From contig VFIW01000029.1 in assembly GCA_006386115.1 (NCBI GenBank), forward strand, positions 1 through 64,000: 64,000 nt of DNA. The letters are read 5' to 3'. Below, in pieces: positions 17,801 to 27,500 of the stretch. Every line of letters begins with the position of its first letter. Position 1 is the first letter of the stretch. This DNA is from Globisporangium splendens (taxonomy: Eukaryota > Oomycota > Peronosporomycetes > Pythiales > Pythiaceae). A program made the position numbers and the translations under genes. The notes below the pieces were generated by a model. That model worked only from the letters and a program-made list of their open reading frames with translations. It made no database searches and was not told the origin of the DNA.

Positions 17801-18932
17801 GCTTGGACTTGTGGTGGTCTTCTTCTTCAATTTGGGCTCGCAATTTTTGTTGGAGCGAACTCAGGGTTGCTGAGACTTCTTCAGACGGACTGAGATGCTC
17901 GAGGTGTTGCAGCTGATTGATGCGCACGTGCAGGTCTTCTTTCTCGACTTGTCGCTTGTTCTTCTTGTCGTTGAAAAGCTGGCGTAGGTAAATACAGTCT
18001 TGGCGCTTGTGCTCGTCGAGCAGACGACCTGGGTTGTATGTTGATGCAATGGTCGGGTCAATTGATTCCGCCAGTTTTATCAGGGACAACTTCAGATATT
18101 CTTGGGCTTCGGGAAGTTCGATGACCCAGCTTGGACATCGCCACGGTGCTCTTGTTCTTGGCTTGAATAGTTCGGAACCGAGGGTGAACTCGATCCCGCA
18201 GTGGTCGGCTTTGTTGGGCTGGTGCTTCCAGTCGTGCTTGAGTTGTTTGAGCTGCCGGTTGAATATATCGGAACTCAATAGGACGAAGTCGATGCGAGCA
18301 CTTCGGTTGGGGCTTGTAAACTCGCGAACATGGGGGTTCTGCAGGCGCCATGCATCAAAGAGATTCAGAGCCTGCATCCACTCCAGGAGTTCTTGACGGC
18401 CCTCGCGGCGGGCTCGGTTGTTGGTCTGGGCTTGGTCGAGTTGGGTCGAGAAGACTGCGTTGAAGTCTCCGAGAGCCAAATGTATGGCATTGTCTTCGAA
18501 CTGTCGGGGGAGACTATCGAAGAAGCTTGGTCGGTCGGTTGGGTTGACTGGTGCGTACACTGCGTGGATGTAGGCTGGGGAGCCATCGAGTATACCTTGG
18601 AGCACGAGATACCGTGAGAGAGTGTTTGGGTCACTCACTTGGGTTTCCGTGATGTCTTGGATATCTTGGACCGGACAGGTGGGGGTGAGTAGAATACCCA
18701 CTCCCGCCTGTCCGGTATACATGTCGGAATGGTCATGGGACCAAAAGGCGGTGTTGAAGCTTGACGACTTTCTCCACAAAAAGTCTGCGCGCTTAAGGTT
18801 GGCGGGGTTGGTGAACTTGGTTTCTTGCAATGCGATAATATGGAACTTGGACGAGAAGTAGTTGAGCGTACTCTGAGTGACTCGGTTGAAGCCGTTCACA
18901 TTAATAGAGTATCCCCGTAGGGTCCAGTCCAC
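14885..18932 (-). pseudogene. LINE A2 ORF2, broken by a 2-bp deletion
   Basis: It encodes the same endonuclease, reverse transcriptase and zinc-finger protein as LINE A3. The 5' frame (from 18932) is open through endonuclease and RT (FADDC present). It goes out of frame near 16273, where plus-strand ggagtacc replaces ggagtgtacc. The rest of the protein, including the CHFDCED...C finger, continues in another frame to 14885. The break lies after the RT core, so a truncated RT could still be made, but without the C-terminal finger. ORF2 has no ATG at its 5' end, only a GTG at 18932. Confidence 0.93.
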
Positions 18933-18933
18933 A

Positions 18934-20784
18934 TTAGAGAGAAGGCAGGGTGGGGAAGGCGACCTTGCGCAGTTCGCAGATTGAGGTCAAAAGTTCACTT
19001 GGAAGTCGCATACTGGCCAATTTCTCCATCAAATCGGACCGGAGTAGGTTCAGCAGCGTCGCGTCATCCCACAGCAGCCAAAGTGTGTGCTGGAGTCGCT
19101 GAGCCGGAGCTTGCGAAATCGCACACACCTTGAAAGGGTCGGAGTAGATGCTGGGAGCCATCACTTGTAACAGCAGGTCGAACTCGGCGATCCAGACTTG
19201 CTGCCAGAAAAGCGCTTGGTTGTGGTCGAGACACTGACTGAGCATGGTCTGGTAGTCTTCGGGGTCTTGGGGGTTGAACACGGCTTGGACCTTGTCCTCG
19301 AACGTGTCGAGTTCCGGGAGCAGTTCCTGCGAGCTGATTTTCCGGAACAAGGCGTGGCCGTAGAACTTTCCCCTCATGACAGTGTAGTTGCTCGGGGTGC
19401 TGGTGTCGTAGAGCGGTCGGAGGTGGCTTGGCTGGGTTTTGAGCAAGACTATGCTCACCTCAGGACTTGGTTCTTCTTCAAATTTTTGAAGGAACGCCTG
19501 GATGAATTTGCACAGACTCGCCACAGTCATCGACTCGACGTTGTAGTCGATGGTTGCACGCTGTACCTCGATCTGACCTTCCACTTGAGTCAGTTGCGAT
19601 CGGATAGGTGAGCGGTCGTGGTTGTGGAGGGTGACGTCTATGTCCGGAGAGATAGGCGCGTCCTCCGAGCCCAGCGTAATCCACTCGTACACGTTGTGAG
19701 ACGCGACGAGCGGATAGGTGGTTTGAGATGGTGGCAGCAGAAAGGCTTGCGCCTGATCCGCTCGTGCCGTAGGGAAGATCATCTTCTTGCTCCTCTCGAT
19801 CAGATGGTACGCGTCGCACACATCTGGGAGAGGCGGGATGGGGATGGTGACCTTCTTCTCTCCGGAGGTCCACATCGAGGATGGGTTGACAGACAACGAC
19901 GTCATGTCCGAGTCCGATCCCATATCGGCATCCGAGTCACCACCAGTGTCAGCTGGGGTGGTCGGCTGCACACCTGCGTCCGAAGGAGAATCGCTGCTTG
20001 CTTCGGCAGCCGGTGGGTCTTCGCTGGTCTTGGTCCTGCGCCTTTCCAATAGAAACGGCAGGGTCTTCTTATTGTAGGCTTGGATGCGGTGGTTGACGAC
20101 ACAATAGCCAGACGCAGTGAACTGGATCTGGCGTAGAGGTTCCTTGCCACCGATCATCAGCACTGCAGGGGGGTCTTTCTGGTTGAAGTAGACCCGTCGA
20201 TTGCGTGACTGCAATCCATTGGCAGTCCGGGAAGGGGTGATGTACACGGGAGGTACACCGTGGGCCACAAACCAATCGTAGATGATACTATCAGTCGTAT
20301 CATCTGCGAGTCGCTGCAGCTCCACATAGTACCAGTGAGAGTACTTGGAGTAGGGTTGAATCTTGAACGACCGTCCGCAGACGGTGAGTTGCAGATTACC
20401 CAGCTTCGTGCAGATCTCTCGATCGGTGCACGTGAAGCTCACTCCCTTTCCTCGGATCACTTTGAAGTCCCGAAGGTGCACAATACTATTGGCCCATAAT
20501 GTGGACTTTTGGTCAGCACCCAACGACGTCATGATCTCCGTGTCCGAAAACGTGGAGGTCAAGTCTCTCGCGGGGATCCACATCGGGTAGCACTGGTCGC
20601 TGTTCACTGGCGTGGGAACGCCTCGCAACGCAGCTGCCTTCCGTTCAGCAGCTGTACGGTCTTCGTCTTGGAACGCCCTTTCTGCTTCCGCAAAAGTTGC
20701 GTCCGTGGGGATGGTCGCTTGTTGGCGTGATGAGTTGGCACGCCATTGCTTGCGCCACTCGGTGTTGGCAGCTGAGGTCTTCAT
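18934..20784 (-). CDS. LINE A2 ORF1, probable RNA-binding protein
   Basis: 616 codons from the first ATG (MKTSAANTEW); the open frame extends six codons further to a TTG. It ends with TAA one base before the ORF2 GTG. I see no CCHC knuckle. About residues 100-260 contain two stretches with the beta-alpha-beta feel of RRM-like folds (VSFTCTDREICTKL; SIIYDWFVAHGVPPVYI...RRVYFNQ), as in many LINE ORF1 proteins. A serine/aspartate-rich linker follows, then an alpha-helical C-terminal half. The role is inferred: coating the LINE RNA and aiding strand transfer. It differs from the A3 copy by only scattered residues. Confidence 0.85.
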   Translation of the reverse strand: MKTSAANTEWRKQWRANSSRQQATIPTDATFAEAERAFQDEDRTAAERKAAALRGVPTPVNSDQCYPMWIPARDLTSTFSDTEIMTSLGADQKSTLWANSIVHLRDFKVIRGKGVSFTCTDREICTKLGNLQLTVCGRSFKIQPYSKYSHWYYVELQRLADDTTDSIIYDWFVAHGVPPVYITPSRTANGLQSRNRRVYFNQKDPPAVLMIGGKEPLRQIQFTASGYCVVNHRIQAYNKKTLPFLLERRRTKTSEDPPAAEASSDSPSDAGVQPTTPADTGGDSDADMGSDSDMTSLSVNPSSMWTSGEKKVTIPIPPLPDVCDAYHLIERSKKMIFPTARADQAQAFLLPPSQTTYPLVASHNVYEWITLGSEDAPISPDIDVTLHNHDRSPIRSQLTQVEGQIEVQRATIDYNVESMTVASLCKFIQAFLQKFEEEPSPEVSIVLLKTQPSHLRPLYDTSTPSNYTVMRGKFYGHALFRKISSQELLPELDTFEDKVQAVFNPQDPEDYQTMLSQCLDHNQALFWQQVWIAEFDLLLQVMAPSIYSDPFKVCAISQAPAQRLQHTLWLLWDDATLLNLLRSDLMEKLASMRLPSELLTSICELRKVAFPTLPSL

Positions 20785-21316
20785 AATACAGGGGTAGGTC
20801 AAACTTGATATTTTTCTTGATTTTCTTGGCTGGATTTTGTTGGGTTCAAAGTGCAGTTTTTTTGTGATTTCTTGTTTTCTTGGGTTGCAGGGGTCGACTG
20901 CTTGGTCGAGAACCGAGGGAAAGTCAAACTCTCAAGCTGACCTAAAGATTCCCAGGGACCGCTCGTTATGAGGCAGTGTAGGAAGCAGTAGGCAGCACCT
21001 GAAGAGTCAAAATCAGAGTGCAAAGCGAACCTCAATTCGCGGCAGCTCCGATCAGCACACTTCGGGAGAGCAATAGCACTCACTGATGAGCTCCAGAAAT
21101 TCGATCCCACCAACAAGCGTGGCAGACGAGACTGATCACTAACCACGTCGTGGAAAGCACCGGGTCTCTAACCAAAATTTCAGAGGTTCACCCGTGTGAA
21201 CTAAGGGACGGTCGGGGTTGGGGGTCGGCAGTCGCTTGGGTCCAGCTGGCGAGAAAAGTCGATAGCAAGCGTGGGCTTGTCTATTCGACCTGTGGGGTAG
21301 CTGGCAAATTGGAAAG
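20785..21316 (-). other. LINE A2 5' UTR
   Basis: 532 bp. Near the 5' end is an imperfect hairpin (21258-21289: GTCG/CGAC, ATAG/CTAT and CAAGC/GCTTG blocks with single bulges). The terminal motif ggggtagctggcaaatt (plus strand, 21294-21310) is shared with LINE B. A 115-codon minus-strand ORF (20799-21146) is frameshifted in A3, so it is unlikely to be coding. Confidence 0.8.
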
Positions 21317-21374
21317 TGCTTAACTTCGCAGAGCGAACGGGATACGGTGTTCTCAGCCTAAGATGGCCGTCTAC
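21317..21374 (-). pseudogene. 5S rRNA gene 2, 5' part
   Basis: Positions 1-58 including the TSD copy; partner of 5496-5571. Confidence 0.92.
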
Positions 21375-21621
21375 ATCATATCACATATTTATATACTACT
21401 CATGCATGAAACCCTAGCTGCACACTCATTTCTTTGCTTCGAGGTAGAGTGGATATTGGTATATTGGTGTCGCGCAGTGGCATCGTGCGTGGTTCGTGGC
21501 GCGCATGGTGTGATAGATGGGGTTGTGGGTGTCAGAGGTGGGGTGTGAGTGGCTCGTTGATGGCGTATGTGTTGTAGGGAGCGATATGGTGTGTGTGCGA
21601 GTTTGTTATAGTAGGTATGAT

Positions 21622-21694
21622 GGGGATGTAGCTCAAATGGTAGAGCGCTCGCTTAGCATGCGAGAGGTACTGGGATCGATACCCAGCTTCTCCA
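21622..21694 (+). tRNA. tRNA-Ala(AGC), canonical copy
   Basis: Identical over 73 nt to the copy at 5012. The upstream TATA-like motif is replaced by gtaggtatgat. Confidence 0.96.
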
Positions 21695-22112
21695 AATGGT
21701 TCTGTTACTGTGATATGATCGTCATCAACAGCACTTTCCCAAATGTGCACTTCGCAGTCTCACCTGTGAATTCGTTGACATTGAGTAACAATCTTTTTGC
21801 TGCACCCCTTGCCTCTCCTCCTTTGCTCGGCTGCAAGCCTCCTGTTCTTGTACATTATGCGTCGCTATATCCACACACGCACTCATGTCGTCAAGAAGGC
21901 GCGTGAACGTGAATACGCTTTCTGTGCGCCAATTCGCTTGTGGTACTGCCAAATATCTCGTGCGAATATGCAGTGCATGTGTGTGTGTGTGTGTGTTGCG
22001 TATGCATGCGTGCGGGTTGTGTCTGACTGCAGTGTGCGTGTGTGTGTGTGTGTGTGTGTGCGGTGGCGAGCGCGAGAAAAGAAAAGAGAAGAAAGAAAAG
22101 AAAAGAAAAAGA

Positions 22113-22188
22113 GTAGACAGCACTCGGACTTCCCCGGTGGTCACCCACCCGAGTACTACCCGAGCTTGAGGCTGCTTAACTTCGCAGA
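22113..22188 (-). pseudogene. 5S rRNA gene 3, 3' part
   Basis: Split by SINE 2; the 5' part is at 22487-22544. Confidence 0.92.
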
Positions 22189-22486
22189 GATTTAAGCCAC
22201 CAGGACCCGCCACACCACCCGGAGGTGATGTGGAAGTACAAGTGACTTTGTAACTTAACCCGCGCAGGCCGGGTCCTGTACCCCTCATTACACTACGGGG
22301 CCTTTTTGGCAACGGGGCCTCCCCCACGATGAAGGGCCAGGACACTTATTCAGCGCCCCAGTTGCTCGTCCGCTTAACTGCCTGTCTCCGGTCACACCCG
22401 GCTGACGGGTTGGCATCGACGGGAATCGATCCAGTGACCTCCCGGTCCCCAAGCCAGTGTTTGACCACTGACCCAAATGGGATCGG
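22189..22486 (-). mobile_element. tRNA-derived SINE, copy 2, in 5S site
   Basis: 298 bp, TSDs at 22173-22188 and 22487-22502. It differs from copy 1 by single bases (for example cacacc for cacgcc) and lacks one T at its 5' end. Confidence 0.8.
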
Positions 22487-22544
22487 TGCTTAACTTCGCA
22501 GAGCGAACGGGATACGGTGTTCTCAGCCTAAGATGGCCGTCTAC
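22487..22544 (-). pseudogene. 5S rRNA gene 3, 5' part
   Basis: Positions 1-58 with the TSD copy. Confidence 0.92.
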
Positions 22545-22806
22545 ATCATATCACATATTTATATACTACTCATGCATCAAACCCTAGTTGCACACTCATT
22601 TCTTTGCTTCGAGGTCGAGTGGATATTGGTATATTGGTGTCGCGCAGTGGCATCGTGCGTGGTTCGTGGCGCGCATGGTGTGATAGATGGGGTTGTGGGT
22701 GTCAGAGGTGGGGTGTGAGTGGCTCGTTGATGGCGTATGTGTTGTAGGGAGCGATATGGTGTGTGTGCGAGTTTGTTATTGTGTGTGTGTATATAGTGTG
22801 TGTGAT

Positions 22807-22879
22807 GGGGATGTAGCTCAAATGGTAGAGCGCTCGCTTAGCATGCGAGAGGTACTGGGATCGATACCCAGCTTCTCCA
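22807..22879 (+). tRNA. tRNA-Ala(AGC), canonical copy
   Basis: Canonical 73-nt sequence, preceded by tgtgtatatagtgtgtgtgat. Confidence 0.96.
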
Positions 22880-23292
22880 AATGGTTCTGTTACTGTGATA
22901 TGATCGTCATCAACAGCACTTTCCCAAATGTGCACTTCGCAGTCTCACCTGTGAATTCGTTGACATTGAGTAACAATCTTTTTGCTGCACCCCTTGCCTC
23001 TCCTCCTTTGCTCGGCTGCAAGCCTCCTGTTCTTGTACATTATGCGTCGCTATATCCACACACGCACTCATGTCGTCAAGAAGGCGCGTGAACGTGAATA
23101 CGCTTTCTGTGCGCCAATTCGCATGTGGTACTGCCAAATATCTCGTGCGAATATGCAGTGCATGTGTGTGTGTGTGTGTGTGTTGCGTATGCATGCGTGC
23201 GGGTTGTGTCTGACTGCAGTGTGCGTGTGTGTGTGTGTGTGTGTGCGGTGGCGAGCGCGAGAAAAGAAAAGAAAGAAAAGAAAAGAAAAAGA

Positions 23293-23368
23293 GTAGACAG
23301 CACTCGGACTTCCCCGGTGGTCACCCACCCGAGTACTACCCGAGCTTGAGGCTGCTTAACTTCGCAGA
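23293..23368 (-). pseudogene. 5S rRNA gene 4, 3' part
   Basis: Split by SINE 3; the 5' part is at 23667-23724. Confidence 0.92.
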
Positions 23369-23666
23369 GATTTAAGCCACCAGGACCCGCCACACCACCC
23401 GGAGGTGATGTGGAAGTACAAGTGACTTTGTAACTTAACCCGCGCAGGCCGGGTCCTGTACCCCTCATTACACTACGGGGCCTTTTTGGCAACGGGGCCT
23501 CCCCCACGATGAAGGGCCAGGACACTTATTCAGCGCCCCAGTTGCTCGTCCGCTTAACTGCCTGTCTCCGGTCACACCCGGCTGACGGGTTGGCATCGAC
23601 GGGAATCGATCCAGTGACCTCCCGGTCCCCAAGCCAGTGTTTGACCACTGACCCAAATGGGATCGG
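23369..23666 (-). mobile_element. tRNA-derived SINE, copy 3, in 5S site
   Basis: 298 bp, TSDs at 23353-23368 and 23667-23682; appears identical to copy 2. Because the neighbouring units are also near-identical, copies 2 and 3 may come from one insertion followed by unit duplication. Confidence 0.8.
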
Positions 23667-23724
23667 TGCTTAACTTCGCAGAGCGAACGGGATACGGTGT
23701 TCTCAGCCTAAGATGGCCGTCTAC
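23667..23724 (-). pseudogene. 5S rRNA gene 4, 5' part
   Basis: Positions 1-58 with the TSD copy. Confidence 0.92.
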
Positions 23725-23986
23725 ATCATATCACATATTTATATACTACTCATGCATCAAACCCTAGCTGCACACTCATTTCTTTGCTTCGAGGTAGAGT
23801 GGATATTGGTATATTGGTGTCGCGCAGTGGCATCGTGCGTGGTTCGTGGCGCGCATGGTGTGATAGATGGGGTTGTGGGTGTCAGAGGTGTGGTGTGAGT
23901 GGCTCGTTGATGGCGTATGTGTTGTAGGGAGCGATATGGTGTGTGTGCGAGTTTGTTATTGTGTGTGTGTATATAGTGTGTGTGAT

Positions 23987-24000
23987 GGGGATGTAGCTCA
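23987..24000 (+). pseudogene. tRNA-Ala stub at LINE B1 3' junction
   Basis: The first 14 nt of tRNA-Ala (GGGGATGTAGCTCA) are cut off by the LINE B1 3' end. They are the left target duplication; the right copy begins the intact gene at 31278. Confidence 0.93.
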
Positions 24001-24517
24001 GTTGAAAGTTGTCTATATTACTAGAATTAGACGGAGTGACTACTCAATCTACCTAGCGTTGACAGTTTCTACCATAAATATAATCCTACACTTGTATCTA
24101 TGATTTTATAATTTATATAATTTTTGAGATTTTTGTGAGAATAGTCCGTATGGACCAAAGTCGGGTATATAGTGGGACCTCTATTCCCTTATTTTGGGAA
24201 CTTCTGAAGTCGACAAGCCAAGCCAAGTCAAGCCAAGCCTGTCCAAGTCGAGGTGAGCAGACCCAAGCCAAGTCGAGCCGAGCCGTCTCGCCGAGGTCAA
24301 GCCGCGCGGATCTTCTTCTGTTGCTTCTGCTGTCTCGCCTGGACCCCAGGGGAACGTGAGGGCCCCGAAGCCAGGTTTGAGCGCGTTGTCAATGGAGGGG
24401 ATTCGTGTGGTCATGGCCAAGGCAGGTGGTTTTGGTGTCGACGACGCTTGTGGAGCAAGTCCTGTTTGGAGTGTGGCGGTCGGTGTCATCTGCACGCTTG
24501 AGTGCTGAGGAGTGCTC
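24001..24517 (-). other. LINE B1 3' UTR
   Basis: 517 bp. The outer ~150 bp are AT-rich, unlike the rest of the element, and almost identical to the same part of LINE B2. The inner part has degenerate caagc/cgagc repeats (24200-24310). The element ends in CAACTTTCAAC on its own strand, with no poly(A). On the plus strand the junction reads tagctca-gttg, close to the common eukaryotic tRNA D-arm TAGCTCAGTTGG. Confidence 0.85.
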
Positions 24518-27500
24518 TTATCGTTCCCGAATTTGGAACATCGTCGGGTGAGCTACCAGGAAGTCGTCGAATGCCTGGAGCGTCCTCATCTTCGTCACCA
24601 CTCTCTTGAGTGACCGTAAGTCTTCCTCTTCATATCTTCTTCTCATGTTGTGTCGGATGTGTGCACTGACAGTTGTGTAGATGACTGCCATTGCAGGGGT
24701 CACCGGTGTGGGCTGTCTTCCGTCGAACAAGCACCGGTTGCGATCCGACCAGAGGAAGTGAAGGGCCACTGCGCGGAGCGTGTGCCACACTTCGCAGATG
24801 ACGTCCTCGCACTCCTTCCAGTTGTCCTGGATGACAGGCTTCTTCGCTGTTGCGATTGCTGTCCACGTCGGATGCGAACGGAAGAACGGCGCCATGAGAA
24901 GTCGCACATGCTCCCAGACCCTCGCTGCGAGAGCGCACTCGAAGAACAGGTGCTTCTCGGTCTCGATCGCATCGCATCCGTCGCGGACGCAGTAGACGAC
25001 GCGCGGGTTCGACGTCTGAAGAAACCAGAATCGTGACCGCACGGGGAGGAGTCGGAACGCGAGGCGAAACTGCAGATCCTCGAACACGGGGAGCAGGATC
25101 CTGCGCAGGTGCTTGCTGAGGTTCACGAACTCCTTGATCTCGTCGTGGCCGATGCTCTGGTTGTGGAGCGTCATCGGATGTGGTTTGTTGGGCGGCGTCG
25201 GTTTCCAAACGACTCGAAGAAGCGCGCTCCTCAGGATCGATGGGACCAGACACACCTTCGAGCCACTTTTGCAGCCCAGGTGAGGGAATGTGCGCCGCTG
25301 TGATCTGTCTTCTTCCGACAGCGCAAGCTCGCGTACCCCAAGTCTGACCGCGATCTGTGTTGCCTCTCGGTAGAGAGAACGCAACCACTGGGATTGCACA
25401 CCGAGTGCCACAGACGCAAGAGTGAGGTCGAGATGTCGTTGGACAAAGTCGGTCTCGCTTGGCCAAAAATTGCTTCCACGCATGAAGTCAGCCAGCGAAC
25501 GCAACCCGAAGACTCTCGAGATGTGCAGACGGAACCCACGCTGGGGCTCAGGACACATCCCAAGACAGCGACGGTGAGCGTTGGCAGTGAGACTCCTTGG
25601 TGTCTGCTCGTAGTGGAGGTCTGGGTCCGAGTGGAACCAGATCGGTTGATGGAGTCCGTACTGGACACGCTCGTCCGTCGGAAGGTCGTGCCACGAGATC
25701 TCCCATCGGATCTTGTACCACCAGACCCACGTCTCCTTCCACCAAACAGAGATCAACTCCCACTTGATCATCATGCCATGTCGAAGTGGAGACACCGTGA
25801 GGAAGTCGAGCACCGTGCGTCGACCGACTCGAGGAAGAACCGCTGTGAGCAGCTCCGCACTCGGTGTTGTCCAGCTTCGCTCGTCTGGCTTGCTCGCTGT
25901 TCGCATGAACTGGAGCAGATGCTGGAGGCGTTGTCGCTTCAGTTGTGCTTCGATGCTTGGGATCTGCAGACCACCGTCACTCCTCGGGAGATACAAGAAC
26001 TCCTTCGGAATGAGCTGGATGTGGCTTGCGTCTCGATCGTGCTTCCGACTCAAGACGAACCGATTCAGCATCGACTGCCACCTCTTCACGACCGAGGGTG
26101 GAATCGACACGTGCTGGGTGTAGTGCCACAAGCGAGACAAGACCATCGTTTGCGCCACAAGAAGACGACCGCGAAGAGTCCTTGCTCGTCTGTACCACAT
26201 CTTGAAACCGTCGTAGAAGCGTTGCTCGAGGAAGTTGACGATGTCGTCGTTGACTGGCGACTGACTGAAGGGGATCCCGAGGAACTTGACCGACTCGGCT
26301 CGACCAAGCACATGCACACCTGGGAGCTGGGGACAGATCTCGTTCCGATTCAGCGCCATCAGGTTCGACTTGCCGAGATTGAGCTTCGCGCCAGACCCGT
26401 TGCAGTACTCCTCCACGAGCTCAAGCTGCGCTTGCACACTCGCAATGGAGCCTCCCAGGAGAGTCGTGTCGTCTGCGAAGAAGACACTGGTGGATGTGTG
26501 ATCCTCGGTGAGGCACACTCCGAACTCTTCGTGGGACCGCAGCAGGTTTCCCAGTGGCTCGATCGTGAGAAGGAAGAGAAGCGCAGAGAGTGGGTCGCCT
26601 TGCTTCACTCCTCTCGTCGGAAACAGCGCAGGCTGGATGTTCTGGTTGATGACGAGGTGCGCTTGCGGCTCGGTGTACAGCAGTCTCACCCACTGCAAAA
26701 AGTCCGAACCACACCCCATTCGCTCGAGCACACGGAACATGTAGTCCCAGTTCACTCGGTCGAACGCCTTCTCGAAGTCCAAGAACAGAGCATACGCTTC
26801 TTCGTCTCGACTCGTCACCAAGTCCTGCAGATCCGCGAGGAACCGCACATGGTGATGGATCGATCGACCTTTGACGAACCCTTTCTGATCCGCGTGGACC
26901 AGGTCCGGTACGACACTTTGCAGTCGATAGGTGAGAGCCTTCGAGAGCACCTTGACATCCACCGGGATGAGTGCGATCGGTCGGTAGTTGCCTGGTTGTG
27001 CTCTCGAGCCTTTCTTGTGGAGAAGCACGACGGCAGACTTGCGCTGAGAAGGGAGCAGAACCCCGCGTCGGAGTTGGTCGTTGAAGACAAGACTGAGACA
27101 CTCACCGAAGACGTCCGGAGCGACCTGGTAGAAACCAGCAGTCAAGCCGTCCATGCCAGGAGCCGACGTCGCCTTCATGTGTCGAATCGCATCCGCCAGA
27201 TCGTGAGACGTGACTGGTGCATTCAGGATGTCTCGATCCATCTCCGACGTGAACCGGACGATGGAGTCGAGAAGCTTGCGTTGCATGGTTTCGTCCGGTG
27301 GAGGAGCTCGTCCTGCTGGACTGTCGGGATCTCCCATCTCGGACCCCCAGTGTTCCAGGAAGCGAAGCAATATCTCTTGAGGATTCGATGAGACACTGCC
27401 ACTCGGTGTCATCACCCCCTCGATCGAGACCCTTCTCAAGCTCGTGTCCAATGGACGGAAGAAGTGCTTGGTCGACTTTTCAGAGTTGGTCGCTTGGAAG

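Larger units (their letters stand above)
5572..21316 (-). mobile_element. LINE A2, full length, interrupted by a Gypsy element
   Basis: The 3' end is at 5572 and the 5' end at 21316. The TSD TGCTTAACTTCGCAGA lies at 5556-5571 and 21317-21332. Without the Gypsy (5903-14653) and one TTGGG repeat it is about 6.99 kb, matching LINE A3. ORF1 is intact, while ORF2 carries a 2-bp deletion near 16273. The Gypsy splits the 3' UTR, so the LINE insertion is the older event. Orientation is sense to 5S. Confidence 0.95.
21317..24000. repeat. 5S/tRNA-Ala array, three units between LINE A2 and LINE B1
   Basis: Contains the 5S 5' part, tRNA-Ala at 21622, a SINE-split 5S, tRNA-Ala at 22807, a second SINE-split 5S, then a spacer ending in a 14-nt tRNA-Ala stub at LINE B1. 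The unit with tRNA 21622 has a shorter GT stretch before the tRNA (gttatagtaggtatgat) than its neighbours. Confidence 0.9.

Noticed and set aside
20799..21146. 115-codon minus-strand ORF in the LINE A2 5' UTR
   Set aside because: Frameshifted and shorter in LINE A3 (43539-43814); not conserved as a protein.
21250..21316. HDV-like ribozyme at the LINE A 5' end
   Set aside because: A hairpin is present, but I could not arrange the nested double pseudoknot or the active-site cytosine, so I report only the motif and hairpin.
22189..23666. SINE copies 2 and 3 as two independent insertions
   Set aside because: They and their flanking units look identical, so unit duplication explains them equally well. 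Only copies with private junctions or changes (1, 5, 6) are good evidence for separate events.
25394..27391. 665-codon plus-strand ORF opposite LINE B1 ORF2
   Set aside because: Antisense to a conserved RT gene. In LINE B2 the same region is broken into shorter pieces (56848-57924 and 58195-59376), so it is not conserved.
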